Origin: Hellea sp. | Lineage (GTDB): Bacteria > Pseudomonadota > Alphaproteobacteria > Caulobacterales > Maricaulaceae | DNA length: 43,591 nucleotides | Assembly (NCBI GenBank): GCA_020628425.1 | Contig: JAHDEZ010000021.1 | Location: 1 to 43,591 of the forward strand | Direction of reading: 5' to 3' | Shown: positions 7,993-17,212 of the stretch, in pieces | How positions within the stretch are numbered: position 1 is the first letter of the stretch | Layout of the letters: every line of letters begins with the position of its first letter | The notes under the pieces: model-generated | Seen by the model: only the letters and a program-made list of their open reading frames with translations | What the model was told of the DNA's origin: nothing | The model's database searches: none | Position numbers and translations under genes: made by a program

Positions 7993-8472
7993 TTAATGCT
8001 GATGCCCACCTGGACCGTGGGCGTGTCCATGGGCAATCTCGTCCGGGTCGGCGGGGCGCATATCGACAATCTCTATATCGAAGTGCAGGTCGTGACCGGC
8101 CAGCGGATGATTGCCGTCTACATAGACGAATCCGTCTTCGTCGATATGCATGACCGTAAATAGCGGCGCGCCCGGCTCATCTGAGGTTTGAAACTGCATG
8201 CGCAATTTGACATCGGCGTCCGGCGGAAACTGATTGCGCGGTACTTTCAGGCGCAGGCTTTCATCCACAACGCCGTAACCTTTTTCCGGTGGGATGACGA
8301 CGGACTTTTTCTCACCTTTTTTCATTGTCGGTAAGAGCTCATCCAATCCCTGCACGATATGGCCCTTGCCCAACATGATGGAAATCGGGCCTTTTTCCGA
8401 AGAGTTATCGATCTCGTTTCCGTCTTTGTCCCGCAGGGCATAATGGAAGGTAGCAACATTAGGAATGGACAT
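7993..8472 (-). CDS. slyD: SlyD-like FKBP peptidyl-prolyl cis-trans isomerase
   Basis: 159 residues. The FKBP fold is split by an insert-in-flap chaperone domain, as in SlyD. Landmarks are GKGHIVQGLDELLPTMKKGE (FKBP core), EKGYG, the insert ending in DGNHPLAGHDL, and a return strand LHFDIEIVDMRPA. The C-terminus is His/Gly-rich (HGHAHGPGGHQH), the metal-binding tail typical of SlyD, which can carry nickel or other metals. It is cytosolic with no signal peptide. It speeds proline isomerisation in folding proteins and could assist metallocentre assembly. It is divergent from the C39-like gene at 8572. Confidence 0.92.
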   Translation of the reverse strand: MSIPNVATFHYALRDKDGNEIDNSSEKGPISIMLGKGHIVQGLDELLPTMKKGEKKSVVIPPEKGYGVVDESLRLKVPRNQFPPDADVKLRMQFQTSDEPGAPLFTVMHIDEDGFVYVDGNHPLAGHDLHFDIEIVDMRPADPDEIAHGHAHGPGGHQH

Positions 8473-8571
8473 AGCTGGGCCTTTCGATTGTCAAGACGAG
8501 CCGCCTGACAGAAAAGCTTTCTGCAAGCAAGTCTAAACCTCTTTTTAGGAATTGCGCGGCACAGTGCAGTC

Positions 8572-9186
8572 ATGACGGGCTGGAAGACACTTATAGCGAT
8601 GACCGCGTTGCTGCTAAGCGCATGCTCTACCACGCCTGCCAAAACGGATACGAAATCCGCGACCACCCAACCCGCAATCACGGGGTCCTCGGGCGGCACA
8701 TCTTTTCTGGCCGACAAAGTCTATTTCTCTCAAAAGGATCCACGCTGGGCCAGTGATCGTTTGGGCCGCACATCGGACACGATGGAAAGCGATGGCTGCC
8801 TTGTCTCTGCGACGGCCATGGTGTTGGGCAATCTGGGATTTGAAACCAACCCAGGCGATCTCAACAAGCGCCTGACGGCCGTGGATGGTTACACCAAAAA
8901 CGGCTGGCTTATCTGGAGCGCCATCGACAAGGTCACCGATAATCAGGCGACCGCCCGCTATTATGACAGTGTCAGCAATGAGATCATAGACGGCTGTATC
9001 GCTGATGGTTACTATCCCCTCGCCCGGTTTATCCTCCCCAATGGACGCTCCCACTGGTCGGTCATTTTACGCCGCTCCGAGTTTGGCTACCACATGCGCG
9101 ACCCCCTGCATGCCTCTGACCAACCGCTTATTTTCCCGCGAAGTGTCGATGCGTTTAAAGCGGTGCGCTGTGTCGGCTTAAAGTAG
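8572..9186 (+). CDS. C39-like (papain-fold) lipoprotein
   Basis: 204 residues. A lipoprotein signal ends in LLLSAC (Cys18), so the protein is exported and lipidated, followed by a Thr/Ser-rich tether. The folded part looks like a C39-type cysteine peptidase: Cys76 in ESDGCLVSATAMVLG, His161 in GRSHWSVILRR and Asp177 in HMRDPLH form a plausible Cys-His-Asp set, and VYFSQKDPRWASDRLG is the usual opening of that fold. C39-like lipoproteins may process peptides or bind ligands; substrate is unknown, and activity is not proven. The next gene on the same strand starts 103 bases later. Confidence 0.75.
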   Translation: MTGWKTLIAMTALLLSACSTTPAKTDTKSATTQPAITGSSGGTSFLADKVYFSQKDPRWASDRLGRTSDTMESDGCLVSATAMVLGNLGFETNPGDLNKRLTAVDGYTKNGWLIWSAIDKVTDNQATARYYDSVSNEIIDGCIADGYYPLARFILPNGRSHWSVILRRSEFGYHMRDPLHASDQPLIFPRSVDAFKAVRCVGLK

Positions 9187-9289
9187 CGCATTTCGCCTAA
9201 TTCCCCTTTGTGGTTAATTCACTTTTCCCCGCTGGGCTTCTCTGCTATCCACCGATTGCGCAATGGTAATGATAAAAACGGGGTAGACA

Positions 9290-10309
9290 ATGAAACACAG
9301 ACTTTTGGCAATCATCGCAATACTTATGCTTGGTGGGATCGCGTTCCCAAATTCGGCATATGCTCAAACCTCGGGGCAAAGTTCCGCCTCACATGTAGGG
9401 CCTGTGACCAAAGTTATTTTCCCAACAGGTTATTTTCAGAAAAATTCCAGTGGTGGATGGGACGAATACTACGCCAATGGCACGCTGCGTTTTCCGTTTC
9501 GTGAGGTTCGGTCCAGCCGCGACTCTGTGTTTCTGCGCAATGACAGCCTGCAAGTTGATATAGAACTGAACATGGCAACTGGTGAGATTTGGGCTGAATG
9601 GCCTGGCCAGTTTCGACATGTCATGCACCGTATGAGCGATGTCAGAAATGAGGCGCCAGAACCAATTGCGCCGCCGACACAAACTGCACCACCGGCACCG
9701 CCCGTCATAACGCCGCCGTCAACAAATATGCGAATTAATGTTGTCGGCTATCGAGCCGGGGAACTCAGACCTTCGGGTACGCAATGGGCCGATTATCGCA
9801 ACGATTCTGATGCCGTCCATCTTTATGATGTTTTGTCAGAGAGTGACGCCGCCATCTATCTCTATAGTGATACAAGCCTGCGCTTTTACCGTGTGGATAT
9901 TCCGGCACAGCAGCTCTTTATGGCCGCCGATGGCGGGCCTTTAGTGCTGCATTCTCCGATCACGGAAATGAGCGCCGTTTCCGCCAACCCGCCCAGCGTA
10001 AATGTGCCTCAGTTACCGAAGCCACAAATTCCCGGTCGATTAAGCCAGTCCGAAATCGAAGAATGTGTTTGGAGCCTTGGCCGCATAGAACGGGCCGGCA
10101 TTTTGGGCGCCGAACGCTGCACACGACCTTATAGTGACGGTGGCAAATCCTGCACGGACAGCAGCCAATGCGAAGGCCAATGCCGTGCACCGGATCTGAA
10201 CCAGACAGATAAAGCCATTGTGGGCGTCTGCCAAATGGATGACAATCCCTTTGGCTGCCACGCCGAAGTCAGCGGCGGCATCGCCCAACCAGGATTATGT
10301 GTGGATTAG
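9290..10309 (+). CDS. Secreted modular protein: duplicated W-x-[DE]-Y module plus Cys-rich C-terminus
   Basis: 339 residues with a Sec signal peptide cleaved near SAYA-Q (25/26). No named family recognised. Two similar modules are visible: residues 54-101 (starting SGGWDEYY, ending GEIW) and 162-210 (starting SGTQWADY, ending QQLF), each with W-x-[DE]-Y, a central S-x2-D and a run of alternating hydrophobic residues suggesting beta-strands. They are joined by a Pro/Ala-rich linker (121-145). The C-terminal 85 residues contain eight cysteines (259, 277, 288, 294, 298, 314, 323, 337) with PYSDGGKSCTDSSQCEGQC and DDNPFGC, a pattern I recall from uncharacterised proteobacterial exported proteins. 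Disulfide-stabilised periplasmic or surface protein is the inference. Confidence 0.75.
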   Translation: MKHRLLAIIAILMLGGIAFPNSAYAQTSGQSSASHVGPVTKVIFPTGYFQKNSSGGWDEYYANGTLRFPFREVRSSRDSVFLRNDSLQVDIELNMATGEIWAEWPGQFRHVMHRMSDVRNEAPEPIAPPTQTAPPAPPVITPPSTNMRINVVGYRAGELRPSGTQWADYRNDSDAVHLYDVLSESDAAIYLYSDTSLRFYRVDIPAQQLFMAADGGPLVLHSPITEMSAVSANPPSVNVPQLPKPQIPGRLSQSEIEECVWSLGRIERAGILGAERCTRPYSDGGKSCTDSSQCEGQCRAPDLNQTDKAIVGVCQMDDNPFGCHAEVSGGIAQPGLCVD

Positions 10310-10347
10310 GGGGTCATCTTGAAAGTCATCCAACTTAATAACAAGGC

Positions 10348-11733
10348 TTAATCGACTAGATTGAGGGTATTTTTCATATCTGACCAATCTTCTAAATCAA
10401 AAAAATTAAATGTTGAATTCAATAGTTCCTCGCGATTTTTTGAATCCGGTATAGTATCTAACTCTGACATTTCGTCGTAAAAACCTATTGATAGATACGA
10501 GGTTAAAAGCTCTTTTAACTTTGATTCATCAACTTCGTTGTTTGTTCCCCTAACCCGTTCCCAAATCCGGTTGAATATAGATACTCTATCGACATCATCG
10601 TAGTCTGAAAAATCATTGCTAAAGTGACCCCATGATACGTTAGACTCAATTTCAGTTTCTTCTTTAAAGAACTTCAGACAACTATCTTCAAAATTACTAT
10701 TCACGGTTTTCTGATTGCTCAGGAAATAGGTCGTACAGGCGATTGCAAATTCATTAGTTGTAGAATACGAACTCTTTGCAATATCATTCACGACATGAGA
10801 AACAGAAGCCAGATACTCATCACTATATCTCCCGTCTGCACTACCTCTAGAACCGGTGGTGGAGGTTAACCCAAGAGCTAGTGCGAGGCTTTTCGAAATC
10901 TCGATTGAGTCTTCCAATTTTTTTTGTGCGTCTTTCTTCCGTTGCAGTGCCGTTTCATGGGTGATTTTCGCTGAATCAAACTTTGATTGTTGGGTTTTGC
11001 ATTGAGTTGCGATTAATCCTTCGTCTCCAGTTGGGGTAACACCATTCTTGCAAGTTTCGAGTTCTCTTTGCGCTAAGTCCAGCTGAGATTTGGCGCTTAT
11101 CTCGCTAGCATTACTAGACTCAAGTTCTTTTTCCTGAGTTGCTATCTTTTCCTGTAGCTCGCTATTTTGTTCAGCTATCAATGCTGCAGAGCGGCCATTC
11201 AAAACGGTAGGTTGAGGGCGCACCGTACCAGTCAACTGCTCTATTGCTAAAATAGCCACCATTGCACGTAAATCTCTTGCAGCCTGCAAAGACATACCTG
11301 ATTCATCCAAAGCCCCACTCATGTAGCGTTCACACGTTCGGAACATACTTTCTCGCATTAAGTTGATTGTTTGAGTCCGTTCAATTGTTGCGCCCGCTTC
11401 CGTTGAAGAAAGATTTGCTAGAGCCGTCAGTCTATCTTCACTTTTCCCGTCGCCTAATCCAAGGCTTCCTGAAAGATTTCCAGATAGAGCTAACGCATAA
11501 ACCGAAAAAATGTCAGGCGCTGGCTCACTACAAGATCTATACATCTCTCTTATTAGGTTCTTATCTTCGTCCTTCTCAACGACTTTTGTAATTACGATAC
11601 CCCGTTGCTTCGCATCCATCAGTTCGGTAGAAACACTCCCATTATGTTTTGTCGTCCTGTGTACCGAATTCAGATTCGCACACCCCGCAAGAATAGCCCC
11701 GCAGGACACGGTGATGATGAGTTTTTTGAACAT
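10348..11733 (-). CDS. AT-rich coiled-coil lipoprotein of unknown function
   Basis: 461 residues from ATG 11733, chosen because GGAGGGG lies 4-5 bases upstream; an in-frame TTG four codons earlier is unlikely. A lipoprotein signal (MFKKLIITVSCGAILAGC) places it in the periplasm or outer membrane. The N-terminal half has the pattern CSEPAPD, then ERTQTINLMRESMFRTCERY and AILAIEQLTGT, which I recall from uncharacterised proteobacterial lipoproteins. Around residues 200-290 heptad-like Glu/Lys/Ala-rich sequence predicts a coiled coil. The C-terminal third is acidic and Asn/Ser-rich. Base composition is clearly lower in GC than its neighbours, which suggests transfer or relaxed selection. Confidence 0.8.
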   Translation of the reverse strand: MFKKLIITVSCGAILAGCANLNSVHRTTKHNGSVSTELMDAKQRGIVITKVVEKDEDKNLIREMYRSCSEPAPDIFSVYALALSGNLSGSLGLGDGKSEDRLTALANLSSTEAGATIERTQTINLMRESMFRTCERYMSGALDESGMSLQAARDLRAMVAILAIEQLTGTVRPQPTVLNGRSAALIAEQNSELQEKIATQEKELESSNASEISAKSQLDLAQRELETCKNGVTPTGDEGLIATQCKTQQSKFDSAKITHETALQRKKDAQKKLEDSIEISKSLALALGLTSTTGSRGSADGRYSDEYLASVSHVVNDIAKSSYSTTNEFAIACTTYFLSNQKTVNSNFEDSCLKFFKEETEIESNVSWGHFSNDFSDYDDVDRVSIFNRIWERVRGTNNEVDESKLKELLTSYLSIGFYDEMSELDTIPDSKNREELLNSTFNFFDLEDWSDMKNTLNLVD

Positions 11734-11847
11734 ACGCCCCTCCAAAATGAATGATGGGGGCTGATAACTTAAAATGGTCCCGTCAAATGTTACCGGCGTT
11801 ACAGGACATCAAAATTATTTTAGTGAGATAAAACATCAAACATCGCT

Positions 11848-12396
11848 TTACCGAAAGCGCTGACCGAATTTTATCATTTTATAAAACTGATAAGACGGGT
11901 CCTCGGGACCGGGGGTGGCGATGTGGGTGGCGGCAATCATGGGATGATCCATGGCTGTCTGGGTCGGGGCGTTATAATAGGCCCAGTCCGCGCCTGCCGC
12001 CCGCAAGCTGAACTTCCAAACACCATTGCGGCGCTCATAATTATCGAAATAACGCCCCCCTACCAACAGGTCGACGGACTCCCCGTCTTCGGTTTTGAAA
12101 CGGTGAAAAGCGATCATGTAAACCTCACCTTCGGCATAATTGCCATCCAGCGCGATATTGATAGAGGTGATATTGTGGTGGAGGATTTCCATAGGCTTTT
12201 GGATTTCAGGGAGCATGTCGATAAACTCCATAGCGGGCCCTTTAAAGAAAGAGCCGTGGTCATCAAAAGCATCCTCATGGTAAAGGCTGCGCATTTTCAC
12301 ATGGTCATGGCGGTCCGCTGCATTACAATAGGCATAAAGCAATTCGGTGATTTCATGCTTGTCCAGCATGGCATTGATACGGTCGTCGCGTGTCAT
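11848..12396 (-). CDS. SnoaL-like / NTF2-fold protein
   Basis: 182 residues from ATG 12396; GGAGG lies seven bases upstream, and the neighbouring ATG at 12399 is also possible. The sequence has the SnoaL/scytalone-dehydratase look: an N-terminal helix (ITELLYAYCNAADRHD), HEDAFDDHG, a central HHNITSINIALDGNYAEGEV strand pair, and a closing WKFSLRAAGADWAY. Members of this fold are small cytosolic enzymes or ligand-binding proteins (dehydratases, isomerases, polyketide cyclases). Substrate cannot be told. It is divergent from comM. Confidence 0.85.
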   Translation of the reverse strand: MTRDDRINAMLDKHEITELLYAYCNAADRHDHVKMRSLYHEDAFDDHGSFFKGPAMEFIDMLPEIQKPMEILHHNITSINIALDGNYAEGEVYMIAFHRFKTEDGESVDLLVGGRYFDNYERRNGVWKFSLRAAGADWAYYNAPTQTAMDHPMIAATHIATPGPEDPSYQFYKMIKFGQRFR

Positions 12397-12489
12397 CATT
12401 TTTCCTCCCATTTAGACAGGCATTAGCACAATCCGGATAAACAATACAAAGTTCTTGTTTTGTTCTTTCTGTAGTGATAAGGTTCACCC

Positions 12490-14028
12490 ATGACCACCAG
12501 CATGTCCACAGTCGCCTTTGATGGTACGAACGCCCGCCATATCGATGTGCAGGTGCAGATAACGACGTCGGGCAGCGGGCTGGCCATTGTCGGCCTGCCG
12601 GATAAAGCTGTCTCGGAAAGTCGGGACCGCGTTCAAGCCGCGTTTTCATCGCTGGGCTTTATGACGCCCTATAAGCGAACCATCGTCAATCTCGCGCCTG
12701 CAGATATTCCCAAAGAAGGGGCCCATTTCGACCTGCCTATTGCTTTGGCCTTGATGGCGGCCATGGGCATTCTCCCGGAAGACGCCATTTCAGATTGGTG
12801 TGCCATTGGCGAGCTGTCGTTAGATGGCTCCATAACCCGCGTGCCGGGCGCCCTGCCCGCCGCCGTAAGGGCCAATGCCCAGGGCCTGGGTTTGATTTGC
12901 CCCGAAGATAATGGTCCAGAAGCTGCCTGGGCGGGGGATCTGCCCATTCTGGCCCCGAATAATCTAGTGCAAATCCTCAATCATTTCCGGGGACGGCAAC
13001 TTATGTCTCGACCGCCGGCCGGAGAACTTCTGGATAGCACCTATGAGCTGGATATTCGGGATGTGCGCGGACAGGAAATCGCGAAACGCGCCCTCGAAGT
13101 GGCCGCTGCGGGTGGGCATAATATGCTCATGGTCGGACCGCCGGGCTCCGGTAAATCCATGCTGGCGGCGCGTCTTCCCGGACTTTTACCACCTTTGGCA
13201 CCGCAAGAATTACTGGATGTGTCCATGGTTCATTCTGTGGCCGGATTACTGGAACGCGGCAAGCTATCCCGTGTGCGTCCCTATCGCGATCCGCACCACT
13301 CTGCCAGCATGGCCGCCATGGTAGGCGGCGGTGTCAAAGCCAAACCTGGTGAAGCCTCTTTGGCGCATCGTGGTGTTTTATTTCTGGACGAGTTACCCGA
13401 ATTTACAGCACAAGTGCTCGATAGCCTGCGCCAACCTCTTGAAACCGGGGAAATCACGGTCGCCCGGGCCAATGCGCATGTTACCTATCCAGCCCGTTTT
13501 CAACTGGTAGCAGCCATGAACCCGTGCCGCTGTGGGACGGCAGGCGCAGACGGCATCGCCTGTCGCCGCGGCGCCCGTTGCGCCATAGATTATCAGGCCC
13601 GTATTTCAGGCCCTTTTATGGACCGAATGGACATTCAGATTGACGTGCCAGCTGTAACACCTGCTGATTTAGCGCTCCCGCCAGACAAGGAGTGCTCGAA
13701 AGATGTGGCGGCACGAGTCGCAACAGCCCGTGACATTCAACTCGCCCGCAATGGCGGCCTGACGAATGCGGAGTTACCGCAAAACCGGCTCGAATATGTG
13801 GCCGAACCGTCTTATGATGGGCGTAAACTACTGATCCAGGCGGCTGAAACACTGAATTTAACGGCACGAGGCTATCACCGAGTTTTGCGTTTAGCCCGGA
13901 CATTGGCAGACTTGGCAGGTTCTGAATCTGTGCAGAGACTGCATATCGCCGAGGCCCTTTCATTGCGACGCGCCAAACGGGGCTTACAAGACATCAAATC
14001 CGGACATTCAGCCCAAATTAGGCGATAA
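12490..14028 (+). CDS. comM: ComM/YifB family Mg-chelatase-like AAA ATPase
   Basis: 512 residues. The N-terminal LonC-like domain (DVQVQITTSGSGLAIVGLPD, GAHFDLPIALALMA) is followed by the AAA module with Walker A GPPGSGKS at residues 216-223 and Walker B FLDELPEF at D300-E301, then MNPCRCG with a zinc-binding-like cysteine cluster (C-R-C, later C-RRGARC) and the C-terminal lid. ComM is a hexameric helicase that drives branch migration when taken-up single-stranded DNA is integrated during natural transformation. AAGG lies about 7 bases before the ATG. It is divergent from the SnoaL-like gene. Confidence 0.94.
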   Translation: MTTSMSTVAFDGTNARHIDVQVQITTSGSGLAIVGLPDKAVSESRDRVQAAFSSLGFMTPYKRTIVNLAPADIPKEGAHFDLPIALALMAAMGILPEDAISDWCAIGELSLDGSITRVPGALPAAVRANAQGLGLICPEDNGPEAAWAGDLPILAPNNLVQILNHFRGRQLMSRPPAGELLDSTYELDIRDVRGQEIAKRALEVAAAGGHNMLMVGPPGSGKSMLAARLPGLLPPLAPQELLDVSMVHSVAGLLERGKLSRVRPYRDPHHSASMAAMVGGGVKAKPGEASLAHRGVLFLDELPEFTAQVLDSLRQPLETGEITVARANAHVTYPARFQLVAAMNPCRCGTAGADGIACRRGARCAIDYQARISGPFMDRMDIQIDVPAVTPADLALPPDKECSKDVAARVATARDIQLARNGGLTNAELPQNRLEYVAEPSYDGRKLLIQAAETLNLTARGYHRVLRLARTLADLAGSESVQRLHIAEALSLRRAKRGLQDIKSGHSAQIRR

Positions 14029-14162
14029 AAGCAGGCTTTGGCGCAAAATAATCTGCGTCTAAAATTTCTGATGTTTTTGCGCATTTGGTAATAGAATTTT
14101 TAGACTAATGCGCGACTATCAATCCTTGAAAACGCCTATGACGGGCGGCTGGAGTGGAATGC

Positions 14163-15530
14163 ATGTCGACAGATCAGATTTTCGCAGCACAAATGTGGTC
14201 TTGGGCGGACCCAATGATCAAGCGGGATAGCCATGGTCGGATCCTGGTTGTAAACGCAGCATTTTTGCAGCTTTACGGTGGCTCTGTTGAAAACTGGACC
14301 GGCAATCCTGTGCAAGGTTGGCCCATGCCAAAATCCCCCGGTGAGATTTCTCGGTTTGAATCCCGTATCCCCCTGCCGACAGGTGGTGAAACGGTTTATG
14401 ACTGGATGGAATGCACACACCAGGACGGCACAGCCATCGCTATGGCCCGTGACGTCACCGCCTACGCAGCGATGCAAAGACCAGTTCCGAAGCCAGCTGA
14501 AATGACCGCTAAACCTGTGTCAAGCGCGCCACAACAGGCAGATCCAATACACACCGCCGAGCAAATGCCTGCTGATACTGGATTTCAAGCCGTATCAACG
14601 TCCGATTTTATAAACCAATCACAACAGAATGCTCCGGAACAAACGGCTCAAGCCATGCCAGCAATGGACACGCCAGCCGTTGAAGCCGCGCCGTCTCTAG
14701 CACCGGCCGCAGCTGCCTTAACGGCGACGACAGTCGCAATGGCCGCCACCCCGGCAATGGCTCAACCGGAAGCGATAGCCGCAGAAACTGTGCAAGCCCC
14801 AGTGGCTTATCAGGCAGCAGAAACACCCATAGCGCAGGCAGCATTTACGCAAGCAATGGAGCAAACTCCGCAACCCGCTCACGCAGAAATACCCCCTATG
14901 CCAGTTGCACCTGCTGCACCCGCTACACCTGCTGCGCCTTTACAGCAGCAGGCTCAACCCGTCCAAGACAATAGAGATTTTGAACGTCGGGCGCTGCCAA
15001 TAGAAAACGAAGATGCTATTCTTGGCAATAATTGGCGCGACGCCGTGATTGCCAAAGCTGTCGGGGTTGAAGACACAGCGGAAGAGGCCAGTGAAGAAGA
15101 CGCCCCCGCCGCACCCTCTATCGCCAAGGAAAACGGTGAACAAGTCAAGGTGTTGCTCGCCGAAGACAATGCCATCAACGCCCTCCTGACCCGGACATTG
15201 CTGGAAGCGGAAGGTTGCCTGTGTGACGTCGTTGAAGACGGTGTTCTCGCCGTAGAAGCGGTCAAAAACAATCAATATGACCTGGTCTTTATGGATATGC
15301 GCATGCCGAACATGGACGGCCTGGAGGCTACCCGTAAAATTCGCGCCATGGGCTATAACGCCAAAGTCCTGCCGATTGTCGCACTGACGGCCAATGCCTT
15401 TGACGATGACCGGAATGCCTGTTTCGATAGCGGAATGAATGACTTCATGACCAAGCCTGTTTCCGCAGAAGAACTATCGGCTATGGTGACAACGCATACG
15501 GAACTGACGACCGAAAAAATCGCGAGTTAA
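14163..15530 (+). CDS. PAS domain - Ala/Pro/Gln-rich linker - receiver protein, no kinase domain
   Basis: 455 residues from ATG 14163, chosen because GGAG lies eight bases upstream. Residues 1-105 form a PAS domain (WSWADPMIKRDSHGRILVVN). Residues about 110-330 are low-complexity Ala/Pro/Gln/Thr-rich sequence with no visible histidine kinase H-box or ATP-binding N/G boxes. Residues about 335-450 are a complete receiver: acidic pocket in LLAEDNAIN, phospho-acceptor D378 in VFMDMRMPN, ALTAN, and K431 in MTKP. Hybrid PAS-kinase-receiver proteins are the usual context, so this looks like one whose kinase is missing or replaced. It would need to be phosphorylated by another kinase or phosphotransferase; output is unknown. 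Confidence 0.8.
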   Translation: MSTDQIFAAQMWSWADPMIKRDSHGRILVVNAAFLQLYGGSVENWTGNPVQGWPMPKSPGEISRFESRIPLPTGGETVYDWMECTHQDGTAIAMARDVTAYAAMQRPVPKPAEMTAKPVSSAPQQADPIHTAEQMPADTGFQAVSTSDFINQSQQNAPEQTAQAMPAMDTPAVEAAPSLAPAAAALTATTVAMAATPAMAQPEAIAAETVQAPVAYQAAETPIAQAAFTQAMEQTPQPAHAEIPPMPVAPAAPATPAAPLQQQAQPVQDNRDFERRALPIENEDAILGNNWRDAVIAKAVGVEDTAEEASEEDAPAAPSIAKENGEQVKVLLAEDNAINALLTRTLLEAEGCLCDVVEDGVLAVEAVKNNQYDLVFMDMRMPNMDGLEATRKIRAMGYNAKVLPIVALTANAFDDDRNACFDSGMNDFMTKPVSAEELSAMVTTHTELTTEKIAS

Positions 15531-15579
15531 ACTGGTCTCAATTCTAGACAGTTTTCGCAAATTGAGGCATGGATCAACC

Positions 15580-17163
15580 ATGCTCGATAAAATCAAAAAC
15601 GCCGCGAAAAGCCTCGACGATTTTTTCTTTATCTCTGAAATCATGGCAAGCCGGAAAATGGCCGCCATGCTGGCTTTAGGCTTTAGCGCTGGCCTTCCAA
15701 TCATGTTGGTTTTCAAGGTTCTGTCAGCGTGGCTGCGGGACGTTGGAGTCAGTCGGACGGCCATTGCATTTTTTGTCTGGGTGGGTTTTGCCTATTCACT
15801 AAAATTCATCTGGGCACCTCTGGTAGACCGCGTGAAAATACCAGGATTTTCCAATTGGCTTGGTAAGCGACAAGGCTGGACATTATTCTCTATTCTCGCG
15901 ACGTCTCTCGCCATGTTTGCCATGAGCTTTCAAGACCCGGCAACAGACCTGGCCAATGTGGCGGTTTGCGCGTTTCTCATTGCGACGGCATCGGCGACGC
16001 TCGATATTTGTGTTGATGCCTGGCGGGTCGATAGCGCCGCCAATGAAGAACAGGCCATTATGTCAGCTGTTTATCAATTGGGCTATCGCTTTGGCATGGC
16101 GACGGCAGTTTCGGGCGGGCTTATGATGGCCGGCCAGATGGGCTATAATGGAGCCTATTTTGGATTAGGTTTATTGGCGGCAATTGGCGGCTCGACGGCA
16201 CTTTGGGCTGGAGAACCAGGACGTGCCAAAGCCCACCTGAAACAACATAGGTTTTCGGTCGCCATTCCGGCCATTATTAAAGGTCTAACCTGTCTGGGAG
16301 TTTTAGGAGCATTCTTCTATTTTGGGCTGAGAGAGGGTGGTTATCTCAGGATATTAGGGAGCAATATCGGGCAAGCGTTTTCCTACCTCGTGAGTTTTAT
16401 TCCAGAAAATTACCGAGCGCGGACCTATGCCGGATTTTTATTCCTCATTCTCATGCTCCCTTTCCTAGCGACAACCTATTTTCTGACGATTGGACGCAAA
16501 CAGCTAGCCTATGAGAAAACATACGCGGTTCCAATTCTGGGGGACTTCGCCGATATCGTTCGCAGGGTCGGATGGATGGCGCTTGTGGTTTTCGCGATCG
16601 TTGCCACCTACCGGATCAGCGACACGACAATGGGCGTTATGGCAATGCCCCTTTATAAAGACCTTGGATATCAAGAAGGCGTTATTGGCACCGTAACCGG
16701 CTTTTTTGGTATTTTTATTATGATCGTTGGCGCCTTTTTAGGTGGATGGATGGCCACAAAATACGGGCTAGCAAAGGCGATGATTGTAGGAGCCGTTTTG
16801 ACTATCATTACCAATTTGGCCTTTGCGTGGCTAGCAAGCGTTAAATCCCCTGAAACGATTTATCTGTTTGTGACAATCGGCGCCGACAATATCGCTGCAG
16901 GATTCGCTGGGTCAGTATTTATTGCCTTCATGTCTATTATGACCAATCGAAAATATTCGGCGTCTCAATATGCCCTTTTTAGCTCGCTTTTCGCATTTTA
17001 CGGAAAGAGTTTGGCGGGATTTTCGGGAATGCTCGCTGACGCAATCGAATATCAAAACTTCTTTATCGTGACGGCTTTATTCGGAATTCCGTCACTTTTA
17101 TTGGTAATTTATACTTGGTATTCGGGCTTTACCGACAGAATTATGGAAGAGCGCACCGAGTAA
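15580..17163 (+). CDS. AmpG-like MFS transporter (PAT family)
   Basis: 527 residues from ATG 15580; a TTG at 15562 is an alternative. The protein is strongly hydrophobic with about 12-14 predicted membrane segments. GFSAGLPIMLVF, FAYSLKFIWAPLVDRV and LDICVDAWRVD match the AmpG branch of the major facilitator superfamily, which imports N-acetylglucosaminyl-anhydromuramyl-peptides for cell-wall recycling. A second block, SDTTMGVMAMPLYKDLGY, is also AmpG-like. Since alphaproteobacteria often carry several paralogues, the substrate is not certain and no symbol is given. It precedes mutS by 49 bases. Confidence 0.85.
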   Translation: MLDKIKNAAKSLDDFFFISEIMASRKMAAMLALGFSAGLPIMLVFKVLSAWLRDVGVSRTAIAFFVWVGFAYSLKFIWAPLVDRVKIPGFSNWLGKRQGWTLFSILATSLAMFAMSFQDPATDLANVAVCAFLIATASATLDICVDAWRVDSAANEEQAIMSAVYQLGYRFGMATAVSGGLMMAGQMGYNGAYFGLGLLAAIGGSTALWAGEPGRAKAHLKQHRFSVAIPAIIKGLTCLGVLGAFFYFGLREGGYLRILGSNIGQAFSYLVSFIPENYRARTYAGFLFLILMLPFLATTYFLTIGRKQLAYEKTYAVPILGDFADIVRRVGWMALVVFAIVATYRISDTTMGVMAMPLYKDLGYQEGVIGTVTGFFGIFIMIVGAFLGGWMATKYGLAKAMIVGAVLTIITNLAFAWLASVKSPETIYLFVTIGADNIAAGFAGSVFIAFMSIMTNRKYSASQYALFSSLFAFYGKSLAGFSGMLADAIEYQNFFIVTALFGIPSLLLVIYTWYSGFTDRIMEERTE

Positions 17164-17212
17164 GCCTCTCACAGACCTTGCGACTCGTCGTGTAAATCGG
17201 CAAGAAACACTC

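Noticed and set aside
11923-12426. 167-codon antisense frame over the SnoaL-like gene
   Set aside because: No motif, and the SnoaL-like reading has a clear ribosome binding site and a family match.
14940-15275. Two overlapping open frames antisense to the PAS-receiver gene
   Set aside because: Low-complexity and receiver-coding sequence read on the other strand; no start signal or homologous motif.
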